DNA from: Cyclobacteriaceae bacterium
GTDB taxonomy: Bacteria; Bacteroidota; Bacteroidia; Cytophagales; Cyclobacteriaceae
Assembly (NCBI GenBank): GCA_020832305.1
Contig: JAFIEV010000010.1
Location: 62,001-126,000 of the forward strand
Direction: 5' to 3'
Length of the DNA stretch: 64,000 nt
Part shown: positions 46,129 through 55,876 of the stretch, piece by piece
Layout: every line of letters starts with the position of its first letter
Position numbering within the stretch: the stretch's first letter is position 1
Position numbers and translations under genes: made by a program
Notes under the pieces: generated by a model
What the model saw: only the letters and a program-made list of their open reading frames with translations
The model's database searches: none
Told to the model about the DNA's origin: nothing

Positions 46129-46431
46129 CGCATTTTTGATAAAGGGATTACCATTCAAACTACATTATGGGTAAATATGAACAATTGCCCCAATTCATAA
46201 GAGGAAATCTGTACATGAAAGGAGTAAAATTGTACACTATTTTTTGTAAGCTACATTAAAAACCGCTAAAACAAAAAAATTGATGCCTTTTGTTCAATTC
46301 TCAGAGATCTGGAGTTCTGGATTATTTTCCTCTTTTTCCGGAGATTTTTTCTGATGACCTCCAGGTTTTAGCTACAATTTGCTGCCGAATAAATAACGGT
46401 GAAAATTGTAAAACCCAAAAATCAAGTATGT

Positions 46432-47655
46432 ATGAAAGATCTATCAATTCAAAAACTACTCACTTTATTATGTATGGCTGGCATGGTACTGGTGTTTGCC
46501 TGTAACAATGATGACGAACCACAACCCGATCCTCCTTGTACTTTTGAGTCGGATGCAGATTGTTTTTGTGACGAAAATCCTGAAGATGCTCAATGCATAG
46601 AAAGAGAATTGGAAAGAGTATGTAATGAATTTGACCGCACAGTAATGTTTATTAACTGGAGAAATTCTTCAGATGCCGGAATATTTACCTGGGATGAAAT
46701 GGAGCCTGTAGAAGGTCAACCCGGTATATTCACCATTTCTCAACCCGCAGTAAACTGGTATACAGTCGATGGTGAAGTTCCTAATTTTGGCGCTCAACTC
46801 CTGGAGTTCAGCAATCAGCCCGGTTATGGCGGTTTAAATAACGGACAGCCCTGGCAGTTGTACAGAAATCAGAGAAATTCAGACGACCCTTCCAAGGACT
46901 GGAACTTCCCGTCTTTAGTGGATGGTAAAACCTCCAAAACGGCTTATTATGTTTCAGTAAGTACCCGTAATGCTTCAGGAGAAGAAACGGTATTATGTCC
47001 CAGGCCAGCTGATGTAACCAATCCGGGAGGATTTCGCCTCAACTTATTTTCCCAAAGCGGAAGTTCAATTGTAACCCGTAATTCAATTTTAACCTATACC
47101 ATCGATGCCAATACCGGTGAAGTTGCCCTGGAAATTGAAGAACTGGATCCCTGTACCAATTTCGATAAGTCGGTATGCTTTATACGTTGGAGAAACAGCA
47201 GCAACGCCGGTGATTTTTCATGGGCTGAAATGGAAGCGGTGGAAGATCAGGAAGGTATATTCAGAATTTCTCAGCCAGCAGCCAACTGGGTAGATGAAGC
47301 TACAGGTGAATACGGCTTTGGTGCGCAAATTCTTGAATTCAGTAATCAACCCAACTATGGAGGCAATCTGGATGGCTTACCATGGGCATTATACAGAAAT
47401 CAAACCGATGACTGGACATTTCCAAACTTTACAGCTGGGGTTACTTCTAAAACAGCTCATTACATAAAAGTTTCTACCCGCAATTCACAGGGTGTTGAAA
47501 CGGTTCTTTGTGACAAACCTTCGGATGTAACCACCGAAAGAGGTTTCAGATTCTGGCTTAATGGAAACGAAGGATTTCCCGACATACCAAAAACAGCCGT
47601 TTTCACCTATACCATTGATATGAATACCGGTGAGGTAGCGGCATCTTTCGAATAG
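46432..47655 (+). CDS. PUL lipoprotein with two copies of an unrecognised domain
   Basis: A 407-residue lipoprotein. The signal peptide ends in VLVFAC (lipobox, Cys near residue 24), followed by an acidic linker rich in Asp, Pro and Cys. Two homologous modules follow (about 64-239 and 241-407). Both open with the pattern C-x-x-FD-x-(T/S)-V-x-FI-x-WRNSS-x-AG. Both then show GIF-x-ISQPA-x-NW, LEFSNQP-x-YGG, W-x-LYRNQ, TSKTA-x-Y, VSTRN and VLC. Both end in YTID-x-NTGEVA. No known family is recognised. A surface glycan-binding role is likely from its place directly upstream of susC, 127 bases away. GTG at 46399 is possible but less likely. Confidence 0.75.
   Translation: MKDLSIQKLLTLLCMAGMVLVFACNNDDEPQPDPPCTFESDADCFCDENPEDAQCIERELERVCNEFDRTVMFINWRNSSDAGIFTWDEMEPVEGQPGIFTISQPAVNWYTVDGEVPNFGAQLLEFSNQPGYGGLNNGQPWQLYRNQRNSDDPSKDWNFPSLVDGKTSKTAYYVSVSTRNASGEETVLCPRPADVTNPGGFRLNLFSQSGSSIVTRNSILTYTIDANTGEVALEIEELDPCTNFDKSVCFIRWRNSSNAGDFSWAEMEAVEDQEGIFRISQPAANWVDEATGEYGFGAQILEFSNQPNYGGNLDGLPWALYRNQTDDWTFPNFTAGVTSKTAHYIKVSTRNSQGVETVLCDKPSDVTTERGFRFWLNGNEGFPDIPKTAVFTYTIDMNTGEVAASFE
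46621..47652 (+). repeat. Tandem duplication of a ~170-residue domain
   Basis: Two coding copies, 46621-47150 and 47152-47652, share order and key residues throughout (WRNSS, ISQPA, LEFSNQP, YRNQ, TSKTA). The second copy is shorter by about ten residues in the YRNQ loop. Confidence 0.85.
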
Positions 47656-47669
47656 ACTCGCACATATTT

Positions 47670-47699
47670 GATATCCCTGGTTTTTCTTCCGGGGATATC
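47670..47699 (+). terminator. Hairpin between the PUL lipoprotein and susC
   Basis: GATATCCC (47670-47677) pairs with GGGATATC (47692-47699), followed by TTTTA. It could partly terminate after the lipoprotein gene, giving it a higher transcript level than susC, or stabilise the 3' end after processing. Confidence 0.5.
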
Positions 47700-47782
47700 T
47701 TTTACAACATAATCCACTAACAACTGAGGGCAGATTATGCAGGCTCAGCATTGAAACGATTCACAAGAAAAACCATAAATGT

Positions 47783-50734
47783 ATGGCTAAATCATTAAAG
47801 GCATGGATAACAATACTACTGCTTGTTGCTTCCGGTACACTGTACGCCCAACAGCAGGTCACCGGTACCATTAGCGATGAAAACAATGATCCTATCCCAT
47901 TTACCAATGTATTAATTAAAGGCACACAGCAGGGGACTACCTCTGATGTCAATGGAAAATACAGTATTTTAGCAGAAGAAGAGCAAGTACTGGTCTTTAG
48001 CTACATAGGTTATTCTACGGTAGAAGTGCCGGTTGGCAAGCAATCCATTATCAATGTGCAGTTGAAGGCTGAAATAGGTTCGCTTCAGGAGGTGGTGGTT
48101 ATTGGCTATGGCGAAGTGAAAAAACAAGACCTTACCGGTTCTGTGGCCGTACTTGATACAGAAGAGCTTACCCGGTTTCCCGTGGCTAACCTGGGCTCAG
48201 CCATGCAAGGTCGTTTATCAGGTGTACAGGTGGTAAATGCTTCTGAACCTGGCGCAAACCCACAAATATTGGTTCGCGGTTTTGGCACCATTTTTGGCGA
48301 TCCCAATCCCCTGGTGGTTATTGATGGTCTGCAAACCGGAGTTGGTGCACTGGCCAATATCGACCCCAATTCCATAGAAAGTTTGCAGGTATTAAAAGAT
48401 GCCTCAGCAGCTGCTATTTATGGTTCACGGGCAGCCAATGGGGTTATTATCATTACCACCAAAAAGGGCAGGGAAGATTCTTTTGAAGTAAATTATTCAT
48501 CTGAAATAGGAGTGCAGATGGCGGCCAACCGTTTCGATCTGATGAATACGGAAGAATATGCAGATTATACTTCAAAACTGTATGTCAATTCCTCTACAGG
48601 GCTGGTCCAGCGAAGACCACCTGCCTGGACGCAAAACCCCGATGTACTGGCAGTAAGCACCGACTGGCAGAACGAAATATTCAGTCCAGCCCTTATGCAA
48701 AACCACAATCTCAACTTTTCGGGTGGAGGTAAGGGAAGCACCTATTATATGGGTTTTGGCTACCTCAATCAGCAGGGAGTTGTGCCTCAGACAGGATTTG
48801 AGCGATACAACTTTCAGATCAATAGCCAGATCAAGCGCAATAAATTTACCGCGGGGCAATCTCTGAACCTGTTTTACAGAGATAAACCTCAATCTGAATT
48901 AACGGGCAATGCCTCGAGAATTTATGAAGTGGCACCCCAGATACCAGTCTCTGACCCTGATAACCTGAATGGACTCGGAGCCCCGCTGCCCTCGAGAACC
49001 GGAGGAAACAATATGGCCAATCCCCTGGCCTTTCAATTCAGGGAAACTGAAACCAAAACCTATGGGGTATTGGGTAATGTATATGCAGAATATGAATTTG
49101 TAAAAGGATTAAGTCTGAGGTCAGACCTGAACATTGATCTGTCTTCAGTTTCTTTCCAGCGACTCAGAACACCGGTCGATCAGTCACAGGCAGCCATAAC
49201 CCGAAACGATACGGAAATCCTGCTTAGAAATTTCACCAACACCCAACTCAATTCAGAAACGATTTTAAGATATAACCGGATGATCAGCGATCATTCTTTT
49301 AACATCATGGTAGGGTATACTTCCATTCACACCATTACCAAAGGTGTGATTGCCAGTGCTGATAACCTGGAGCCCGGTACCCGTGTACCACAAACCGGCC
49401 TCAACCAGCTGGGTTCGGCTGAGTATAGGGAGGAGCGGTTATTATCACAACTGGCCCGGGTAAATTATAATTATCAATCGCGGTACCTGTTTACCGCCAG
49501 TATACGCAGAGATGGCTCTTCCAACTTTGGCAAAAACCACCGCTGGGGAATATTTCCTTCATTTTCTGCCGGCTGGCAATTGGGCGATGAAGCATTCATG
49601 GCACCCCTCGACTGGTTGAGTACCCTTAAAATTCGGGCAGGATATGGAGAGTTGGGCCGCACACTGGGGAGTTTCATCGCCACTATGAACAGCGATATCC
49701 GCTATCCCTGGCCCACAGGCATGTTCAATGGTACAGCCCCGCTAACCGTACCCAATGAAGACCTTCGCTGGGAAACAGTCAAGCAATATAATCTTGGCAT
49801 TGACATGGGCTTCTTTGATGAAAAATTAAGGGTAAATGTAGATCTGTACTCCAGACAATCTGAAGATATGATCATCAGAATTCCCGTGCCACAATATACC
49901 GGCATTATTGATCAACCCTGGTTTAACTTTGGCAGTATGGTCAATAAAGGCATTGAAGTAGAGCTTAGCTATAATCACCAGGCCAGCAAGAATTTTAACC
50001 AGCAATTTAAGTTCAATATCACCCTTAATCGCAATGAACTGCTGGAGTTAGACAATACACAAGATACCCTTGTGGCCAATGGCACCCTTACTACGATTGG
50101 GCAGCCGGTGGCGGTACACTACGGATGGCTTACCAATGGCATTAATCCACAAAACGGCTCCATGCGATTTAGAGACCTGGATGGAGACGGCTTAATTACC
50201 GGAAATGACAGGGTCGTCCTGGGGAGCCCGCACCCCGATGCTTTTTTCGGGTTCACCTGGTCGGCCAATATCCGCAACTTTGATGTCAGTTTGTTTTTGC
50301 AAGGTGTGCTGGGTAATCAGATTATGAATGAATCGCTGCAACAGTTGGGTTCTACCCACCGCGACAGAAACAGATTGCGAAGCGTGCTTGACAATGCCTG
50401 GGACCGGGAAAATAATCCTGAAGGTACCTGGCCCATTATTTCACTGCGCGACGAAAACAACAATGACCGGATATCTGAAAGATACATCGAAAACGGAGAC
50501 TATATCAGGGTGAGGAATGCACAGGTAGGATATGTTTTGCCTGATGGATTATTTAAAGGGGCAGTGAAAAGGGTCAGGTTATACGCCAGTGTTATCAATT
50601 TGCTTACTATAACCGGATACAGCGGCCTGGATCCGGACCTAAACAACAATGGGGATGTTTTTTCACTGGGAAGAGACACCTTCAGATATCCGCCGATGCG
50701 AAGTTATAATTTTGGTGTACAGGCAAGTTTTTAA
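47783..50734 (+). CDS. SusC/RagA-family TonB-linked outer-membrane transporter
   Basis: A 983-residue outer-membrane glycan importer. A signal peptide (ITILLLVASGTLYA) is followed by a CarboxypepD_reg-like domain (VTGTISDENNDPIPFTNVLIKGT), then the TonB box region (EVVVIGYGEVKKQDLTGSV). The plug domain contains RLSGVQVVNASEPGANPQILVRG and a 22-strand barrel ends YNFGVQASF. It lies 24 bases upstream of the SusD gene, the usual pairing for oligosaccharide capture and import. Confidence 0.96.
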   Translation: MAKSLKAWITILLLVASGTLYAQQQVTGTISDENNDPIPFTNVLIKGTQQGTTSDVNGKYSILAEEEQVLVFSYIGYSTVEVPVGKQSIINVQLKAEIGSLQEVVVIGYGEVKKQDLTGSVAVLDTEELTRFPVANLGSAMQGRLSGVQVVNASEPGANPQILVRGFGTIFGDPNPLVVIDGLQTGVGALANIDPNSIESLQVLKDASAAAIYGSRAANGVIIITTKKGREDSFEVNYSSEIGVQMAANRFDLMNTEEYADYTSKLYVNSSTGLVQRRPPAWTQNPDVLAVSTDWQNEIFSPALMQNHNLNFSGGGKGSTYYMGFGYLNQQGVVPQTGFERYNFQINSQIKRNKFTAGQSLNLFYRDKPQSELTGNASRIYEVAPQIPVSDPDNLNGLGAPLPSRTGGNNMANPLAFQFRETETKTYGVLGNVYAEYEFVKGLSLRSDLNIDLSSVSFQRLRTPVDQSQAAITRNDTEILLRNFTNTQLNSETILRYNRMISDHSFNIMVGYTSIHTITKGVIASADNLEPGTRVPQTGLNQLGSAEYREERLLSQLARVNYNYQSRYLFTASIRRDGSSNFGKNHRWGIFPSFSAGWQLGDEAFMAPLDWLSTLKIRAGYGELGRTLGSFIATMNSDIRYPWPTGMFNGTAPLTVPNEDLRWETVKQYNLGIDMGFFDEKLRVNVDLYSRQSEDMIIRIPVPQYTGIIDQPWFNFGSMVNKGIEVELSYNHQASKNFNQQFKFNITLNRNELLELDNTQDTLVANGTLTTIGQPVAVHYGWLTNGINPQNGSMRFRDLDGDGLITGNDRVVLGSPHPDAFFGFTWSANIRNFDVSLFLQGVLGNQIMNESLQQLGSTHRDRNRLRSVLDNAWDRENNPEGTWPIISLRDENNNDRISERYIENGDYIRVRNAQVGYVLPDGLFKGAVKRVRLYASVINLLTITGYSGLDPDLNNNGDVFSLGRDTFRYPPMRSYNFGVQASF

Positions 50735-50758
50735 ATAACCACTATTTCATTTCACGAT

Positions 50759-52339
50759 ATGAATACTTCCATAAACTCAACATATAAAAAGGCCCAAAGC
50801 CTGTTTATTCAACTTGGTTTAATAGTAAAAAAAGCCTTTCTCCTGTTAATAATGCTTTTTACGATAAGCAGTTGCTCAGAAGATTTTCTCGAATGGGTGC
50901 CGGTGAATGCCGTTACTGCTGAGAACTATTATCAAAATGAAGTACAAATGCAAAAGGCCTTAAATGCAGCTTATTCAGCCATGGGAAATCGGGGCATGTA
51001 TGGATGGTGGTTGCCGGTTGTTCGCATAATACGAAGCGACAATACTTCAACTTCGGAGGCCCAGATGGTGCAACACAGTATATTCACGGTGAATGATACC
51101 GACAGGTACCTGTTCAACAGAAACAACGGCGATGGTATGTGGAACAGCATTTACATTGGGATTCTCAGATGTAATCTTATTCTCATCAGAACCAATGAAT
51201 TAAACGTACCAAATCCTCAGACCAGAAATCTGATATTGGGTCAGGCCAGGTTTTTAAGGGCTTTATACAATTATCACCTGGTTACCTATTGGAACAGAGC
51301 GCCACTCATGCTGGAGCAAAATTACAATGCGATTGATGTTCCTCTTTCAGATGCGCTGACTTTTTATTCGGCTATTGAAAACGATCTGAAAATCATTATT
51401 GATAATGAAATGCTTCCCTGGACTTATGATGGTTCGGCCGGAAGGGAAAGGGGCAGGGCATCTATGGGCAGCGCCTTTTCGCTGTTGGGTAAGATATACT
51501 TATTTCAGGGGAAATATGCAGAGTCGGCTGCGGCCTTTGACAGGGTCGTGTCTTCAAATGTTTATTCACTTATTCCGGTAAACAATATATTCTCCCTTGC
51601 AGGTGACAACGGACCTGAGAGCGTATTTGAAATACAATTTAGCAATGCCAACGCCGGCCCCAATCCATTTTTTGATGATGGGGTAAATGCAGCCGAAACA
51701 ACCTTGCGCAATCAAACCCTTGCCCCCAATCAGTACAATGGTTGGGAAAATGCCTGGCCTACCCAATCATTGGTAGATGCCTTTGAGCCCGGAGATCTGA
51801 GAAGAGCGGCTTTTATTGTAGTGCCTGGAGAAAACTTCCCTACACGTACAGAACCTTTTGCAGGAACTGACAGAAACCGGGGTCCCTATGCTATAAAAAA
51901 GGGAATGGGAAGCGGATTTTCTACCGGCACACCAAATGGTACCGGTGAAGAGAACTTTCCGGTTATTCGCTATGCCGATGTACTGCTAATGTACGCTGAG
52001 GCCTTAATCAGGGCTAATACAGATTTGAATAAAGCGGCCGACCTTATTGACCTTGTGCGGGCGAGGGCCTTTGGCTTTGCCAATATCAATTTGCTTCGTG
52101 ATGAGGAGCTGGGAATAAATCAATATGCACAGGCCAAAAGCATTAACCTTTTTGAGGCTTTAAAGCATGAAAGAAGGGTTGAATTATGCTTCGAAGGACA
52201 TAGATATACTGATTTGCAACGTTGGGGCGACGCGGCAAGCAATCCAATTTTGCGCGACAGAGGGTGGACAGCTGAAAATGCTTTTTATCCGATTTCAAGA
52301 GAAGATATTGATCTTTCATCTCTCATCGACAACGAATAA
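50759..52339 (+). CDS. SusD/RagB-family glycan-binding lipoprotein
   Basis: A 526-residue surface lipoprotein that caps the SusC channel. The signal peptide ends ISSC (lipobox near residue 38), after a long hydrophilic N-terminal stretch. TPR-like helices carry the family segments ARFLRALYNYHLVTYWNRAPL and RYADVLLMYAEALIRAN, and the C-terminal FEALKHERRVELCFEGHRYTDLQRWG is the hallmark. It follows susC after 24 bases and precedes the sulfatase after 12. Confidence 0.95.
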   Translation: MNTSINSTYKKAQSLFIQLGLIVKKAFLLLIMLFTISSCSEDFLEWVPVNAVTAENYYQNEVQMQKALNAAYSAMGNRGMYGWWLPVVRIIRSDNTSTSEAQMVQHSIFTVNDTDRYLFNRNNGDGMWNSIYIGILRCNLILIRTNELNVPNPQTRNLILGQARFLRALYNYHLVTYWNRAPLMLEQNYNAIDVPLSDALTFYSAIENDLKIIIDNEMLPWTYDGSAGRERGRASMGSAFSLLGKIYLFQGKYAESAAAFDRVVSSNVYSLIPVNNIFSLAGDNGPESVFEIQFSNANAGPNPFFDDGVNAAETTLRNQTLAPNQYNGWENAWPTQSLVDAFEPGDLRRAAFIVVPGENFPTRTEPFAGTDRNRGPYAIKKGMGSGFSTGTPNGTGEENFPVIRYADVLLMYAEALIRANTDLNKAADLIDLVRARAFGFANINLLRDEELGINQYAQAKSINLFEALKHERRVELCFEGHRYTDLQRWGDAASNPILRDRGWTAENAFYPISREDIDLSSLIDNE

Positions 52340-52351
52340 AACCCGCTTAAT

Positions 52352-53944
52352 ATGAGATTATTATGGGTTATATTGATAGGCGCGCTCTCTGCATTGGCGT
52401 TTTACTTATCCAGTCAGCCTGGTAAAGATAAACGGCCTAATATTTTAATATTTATTTCTGATGATCAATCATGGGGGCATACAAGCATGGCAGGCGATCC
52501 CGTGGTAAAAACCCCCAATTTTGATCGAATAGCTGTGAATGGGGTTAATTTTACCAATGCTTATAACAATGCACCGGCCTGTGCACCATCGCGGGCATCA
52601 ATGTTAAGTGGTAAAAACTTCTGGGAGCTGGAAGAAGGGGCCATTCATTTTAGTTTCATCCCTAAAAAGTTTAAACTAATCACCGATTGGCTTGCAGAAA
52701 GTGGTTATGTCGTAGGATATACCGGCAAAGGCTGGGCCCCTGGTCGCTGGAAAGGATACCGGGAAAATGACCCTTCTGGGGTAGTAATGCAAAAGGTATT
52801 TTATGATTCGGTGCCTAAGGGGATTAACCGAAATAATTATGCAGCAAACTTCAAGGAATTTTATAAAACCAGAGGTAATGCTCCGTTTTATTTTATGCTG
52901 GGGACCACCGAGCCGCACCGGGATCTGGCAAAAGGCATGGGACTGGCCACCGGTCTGGACCTGGCCAGAGTAAAGGTGCCCGGATTTTTGCCTGATCATG
53001 AAATAATTCGGAATGACTTGCTGGATTATTACTATGAAATACAATGGTTTGACCGGCAGATTGGCGAAGTGTTGGATTTTCTGGAAGCAAATGGTGAGTT
53101 AGAGAATACCCTGGTTATTGTTACTTCAGACAATGGCATGGCTTTTCCCCGTGCCAAATCTAATTTGTATGATTACGGCAGCAGGCTGCCTCTGGCCATC
53201 ATGTGGCCGGGCATAGTAAAAGGCGGTGTAGAAAGAACAGATTTTGTAAGCCTTAAGGATTTAGCGCCTACCATTTTAAATGCTGCTCAGATTAAAATTC
53301 CATCAGAAATGACTGGAAATAATCTCATGCCCATCTTAACAGATAAACAATCCGGCAGAAGTGACAAAAGTCGGAATTTTGTGGTGATGGGTAAAGAATT
53401 ACATGCCTGGTGCCATCCCGAAGGAGAAATAAATCCGGTACGTGCCATCAGAACCGATGAGTATTTGTACATACATAATTTAAAGCCACATATGTGGCCG
53501 GCAGGACATCCCGATCCACAGTATTCATGGGATCTTATGCCATTTGGAGATGTGGATGATGGTCCTTCAAAAGATTTCATTATCCTGAACCGGAATGATT
53601 CGCATGTCAGAAAATTTTTTGAACTGGCTTTTCAAAAACGACCCTCTGAAGAACTTTATCATATTCCTACCGATCCTTTTCAATTAGATAATCTTGCCTA
53701 CAAACCCGGATTTCAGGAAATCAAAGGCGAATTGGTGCAAAAAATGCAATCATACCTGATCCAGACAGGCGATCCGAGAACGCTGGGAAAACCTGATGTT
53801 TTTGATCATGCACCTTATTTCTGGAGCCATGGTTTTAAAACAGGTGGTCTTCCTCTTGATCAATGGAGTCAGCTTTCCGATGTTCAAAAAGGCCTTATTC
53901 AGGATTCTTTAAAGGAAGTCTTGTCTCATCGAAAAATTTTTTAA
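52352..53944 (+). CDS. Sulfatase with Cys-type formylglycine motif
   Basis: A 530-residue type I sulfatase. The N-terminal hydrophobic segment serves as signal peptide or anchor. The metal-binding start is NILIFISDDQSWGHTS, and the modification site is CAPSRASMLSGK with Cys77 to become formylglycine. TSDNGMAFPRAK carries the second metal Asp/Asn, and the C-terminal part ends in the alpha/beta subdomain (ELYHIPTDPFQLDNLA). Cys-type sulfatases need a maturase, which is not in the window. It is encoded between susD and a second sulfatase, with gaps of 12 and 2 bases. It most resembles the heparan-N-sulfatase-like/arylsulfatase groups; the linkage is unknown. Confidence 0.93.
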   Translation: MRLLWVILIGALSALAFYLSSQPGKDKRPNILIFISDDQSWGHTSMAGDPVVKTPNFDRIAVNGVNFTNAYNNAPACAPSRASMLSGKNFWELEEGAIHFSFIPKKFKLITDWLAESGYVVGYTGKGWAPGRWKGYRENDPSGVVMQKVFYDSVPKGINRNNYAANFKEFYKTRGNAPFYFMLGTTEPHRDLAKGMGLATGLDLARVKVPGFLPDHEIIRNDLLDYYYEIQWFDRQIGEVLDFLEANGELENTLVIVTSDNGMAFPRAKSNLYDYGSRLPLAIMWPGIVKGGVERTDFVSLKDLAPTILNAAQIKIPSEMTGNNLMPILTDKQSGRSDKSRNFVVMGKELHAWCHPEGEINPVRAIRTDEYLYIHNLKPHMWPAGHPDPQYSWDLMPFGDVDDGPSKDFIILNRNDSHVRKFFELAFQKRPSEELYHIPTDPFQLDNLAYKPGFQEIKGELVQKMQSYLIQTGDPRTLGKPDVFDHAPYFWSHGFKTGGLPLDQWSQLSDVQKGLIQDSLKEVLSHRKIF

Positions 53945-53946
53945 TA

Positions 53947-55869
53947 ATGGCGTCAAATTTAAAACTCTATTCAAATATACTAATGGTTCTGGCAAGCCTG
54001 CTGCTGGGTTTTCAATGTAAAAATGATTCAACCTCAGAGAGACCTAATATCGTTTGGATTATAGCAGAAGACATCGGTCCGGCGCTTGGCTGCTACGGTG
54101 ATTCCGCTGCCATTACTCCAAATATTGATAAAATGGCCGCTGCCGGGTTGGTGTATGATAAAGTTTACGCAGTAGCGCCCATATGTTCACCTTCACGATC
54201 TACCCTGGCTACCGGATTATATCCTACACATGTAGGAACACATCCGCTCAGGTCTGAAACCATTTTTCCCGATGAATTAAAGACTATGCCGGAACTTTTC
54301 AGGGAGGCGGGTTATTTTACCAGTCTTTTTGGCAAAACCGATTATAATTTTGATCCGGTTGGCCTCTGGGAATATTGGGAAAAAGATGAAAAACCCTGGA
54401 ATAAAAGGAAAAAAGACCAACCCTTCTTAAGCGTATTTACCTTAAACCAAACACACGAAGGCAGGGGAAATTCCTATGAAAAATACATGGAGACCCTAAA
54501 AGATCTACCAGACTTCCCGCTGGGTAAATTAAGAGATATTGTATTGCCACCCGCCTATCCCCAAACTGAAGAGGCCAGATTACTGTGGTCAAGATACTAT
54601 GACCTGATAACAGTTCTCGACCATAAAGTTGGCACTTTATTAAAGAATCTGGAGGATGACGGACTGATGGAAAATACCATCGTTTTTTTCTTTTCTGACC
54701 ATGGTTTTGGTATGCCGGGATTTAAAAGGTGGCTCAACGAAGGAGGTTTGAAGGTTCCCCTGGTAATTTATGTACCGGATAAATTTAAATACCTGGTGGA
54801 AAATAATCCAGGCAGTATAAACAGTGACCTGGTGAGTTTTGCAGACTTTGTGCCAACCGCGCTGGGCCTTGCAGGTATTGATGTGCCTGATTATATGCAA
54901 GGCAGCAATTTTGCCAATATACCTAGTCCCGAAAAGCGGAAATATGTATTTGCTTCCCGCGATCGTGCAGACAATGCTTATGAACTCTCAAGAGCCATTA
55001 GGGATGAAAGATACATGTACATCAGAAATTATATGCCTCACTTGCCTGCAATTCAGATAGGAAAGATTTTTTCGAATGAAAAAGAAGCATATGCTTTGCT
55101 GCACCGCAATTATGCCCAAGGTACACTGCCTGAGCCGGGGATTCAGATGTATCGCGCTAAAGATGCTGAAGAATTATATGATCTGACGGAGGACCCATGG
55201 CAACTTGTTAACCTTGCTACTTTACCCGAATATGATGCAAAAAAGGAATCCTTGAAAAAGGAACTGCAAAAGCACATAATATCTACGGGTGATCTGGCTT
55301 TTTTGCCTGAAAGCGAGATAAACCTGAGAGCCAGAGGAAAAGCGCCCTGGTATCTAACCCGTGATAAAGGTAAATACAACATCGACAGGATATTTAATGC
55401 GGCACAAAAAGCAGGGTTTGCTTCCGAAGATGAGATTGAAGCAATGTTAAATGACCCTGATTCGGGCGTAAAGTATTGGGGGATTATTGCGCTCTGGCAA
55501 TTGCCCACAGTACCAGTATCGCGTTTTTATAAAAAATTACACCGCGCCATGATGGATAAATCTCCTTCAGTTTCCATTGCCGCGGCCGAATGGTTATACC
55601 ATAACTTTGAATTCAGGGATGCATTGCAATGCTTATTAGACTTTCTCGACCATGAAGAGGCTACTGTAAGACTCGAAGCGGCAAGGGCTATTGAACTTCT
55701 TCCGCTTGCAAATCACGATTTAAAAAATATTCAGCAGACGATACAGTACAATTTGCAAAAATATAAAGCAGAAGACGGGGCTGCCTATCCATACAGTGAT
55801 TACAATTTTGCCTCTTTTATTTCGTGGTCGCTGGAAAGTTTGCTGATGGATTCTCTCACTACCTTATAA
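53947..55869 (+). CDS. Sulfatase lipoprotein with C-terminal HEAT-like repeats
   Basis: A 640-residue sulfatase. It has a lipoprotein-like signal ending LLGFQC (Cys near residue 21) and metal motif NIVWIIAEDIGPALGCYGD. The formylglycine site is CSPSRSTLATG (Cys80), and FFFSDHGFGMPGFKRW is the second metal segment. A sulfatase C-terminal subdomain (EELYDLTEDPWQLVNLA) precedes an extra region of about 120 residues. This has repeated helical pairs like HEAT repeats (DSGVKYWGIIALWQL, SPSVSIAAAEWLYHN, EATVRLEAARAIELL). The frame is open upstream to 53863 but overlaps the previous gene; ATG at 53947 is two bases after that gene's stop. Confidence 0.92.
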   Translation: MASNLKLYSNILMVLASLLLGFQCKNDSTSERPNIVWIIAEDIGPALGCYGDSAAITPNIDKMAAAGLVYDKVYAVAPICSPSRSTLATGLYPTHVGTHPLRSETIFPDELKTMPELFREAGYFTSLFGKTDYNFDPVGLWEYWEKDEKPWNKRKKDQPFLSVFTLNQTHEGRGNSYEKYMETLKDLPDFPLGKLRDIVLPPAYPQTEEARLLWSRYYDLITVLDHKVGTLLKNLEDDGLMENTIVFFFSDHGFGMPGFKRWLNEGGLKVPLVIYVPDKFKYLVENNPGSINSDLVSFADFVPTALGLAGIDVPDYMQGSNFANIPSPEKRKYVFASRDRADNAYELSRAIRDERYMYIRNYMPHLPAIQIGKIFSNEKEAYALLHRNYAQGTLPEPGIQMYRAKDAEELYDLTEDPWQLVNLATLPEYDAKKESLKKELQKHIISTGDLAFLPESEINLRARGKAPWYLTRDKGKYNIDRIFNAAQKAGFASEDEIEAMLNDPDSGVKYWGIIALWQLPTVPVSRFYKKLHRAMMDKSPSVSIAAAEWLYHNFEFRDALQCLLDFLDHEEATVRLEAARAIELLPLANHDLKNIQQTIQYNLQKYKAEDGAAYPYSDYNFASFISWSLESLLMDSLTTL

Positions 55870-55876
55870 TCTAATC

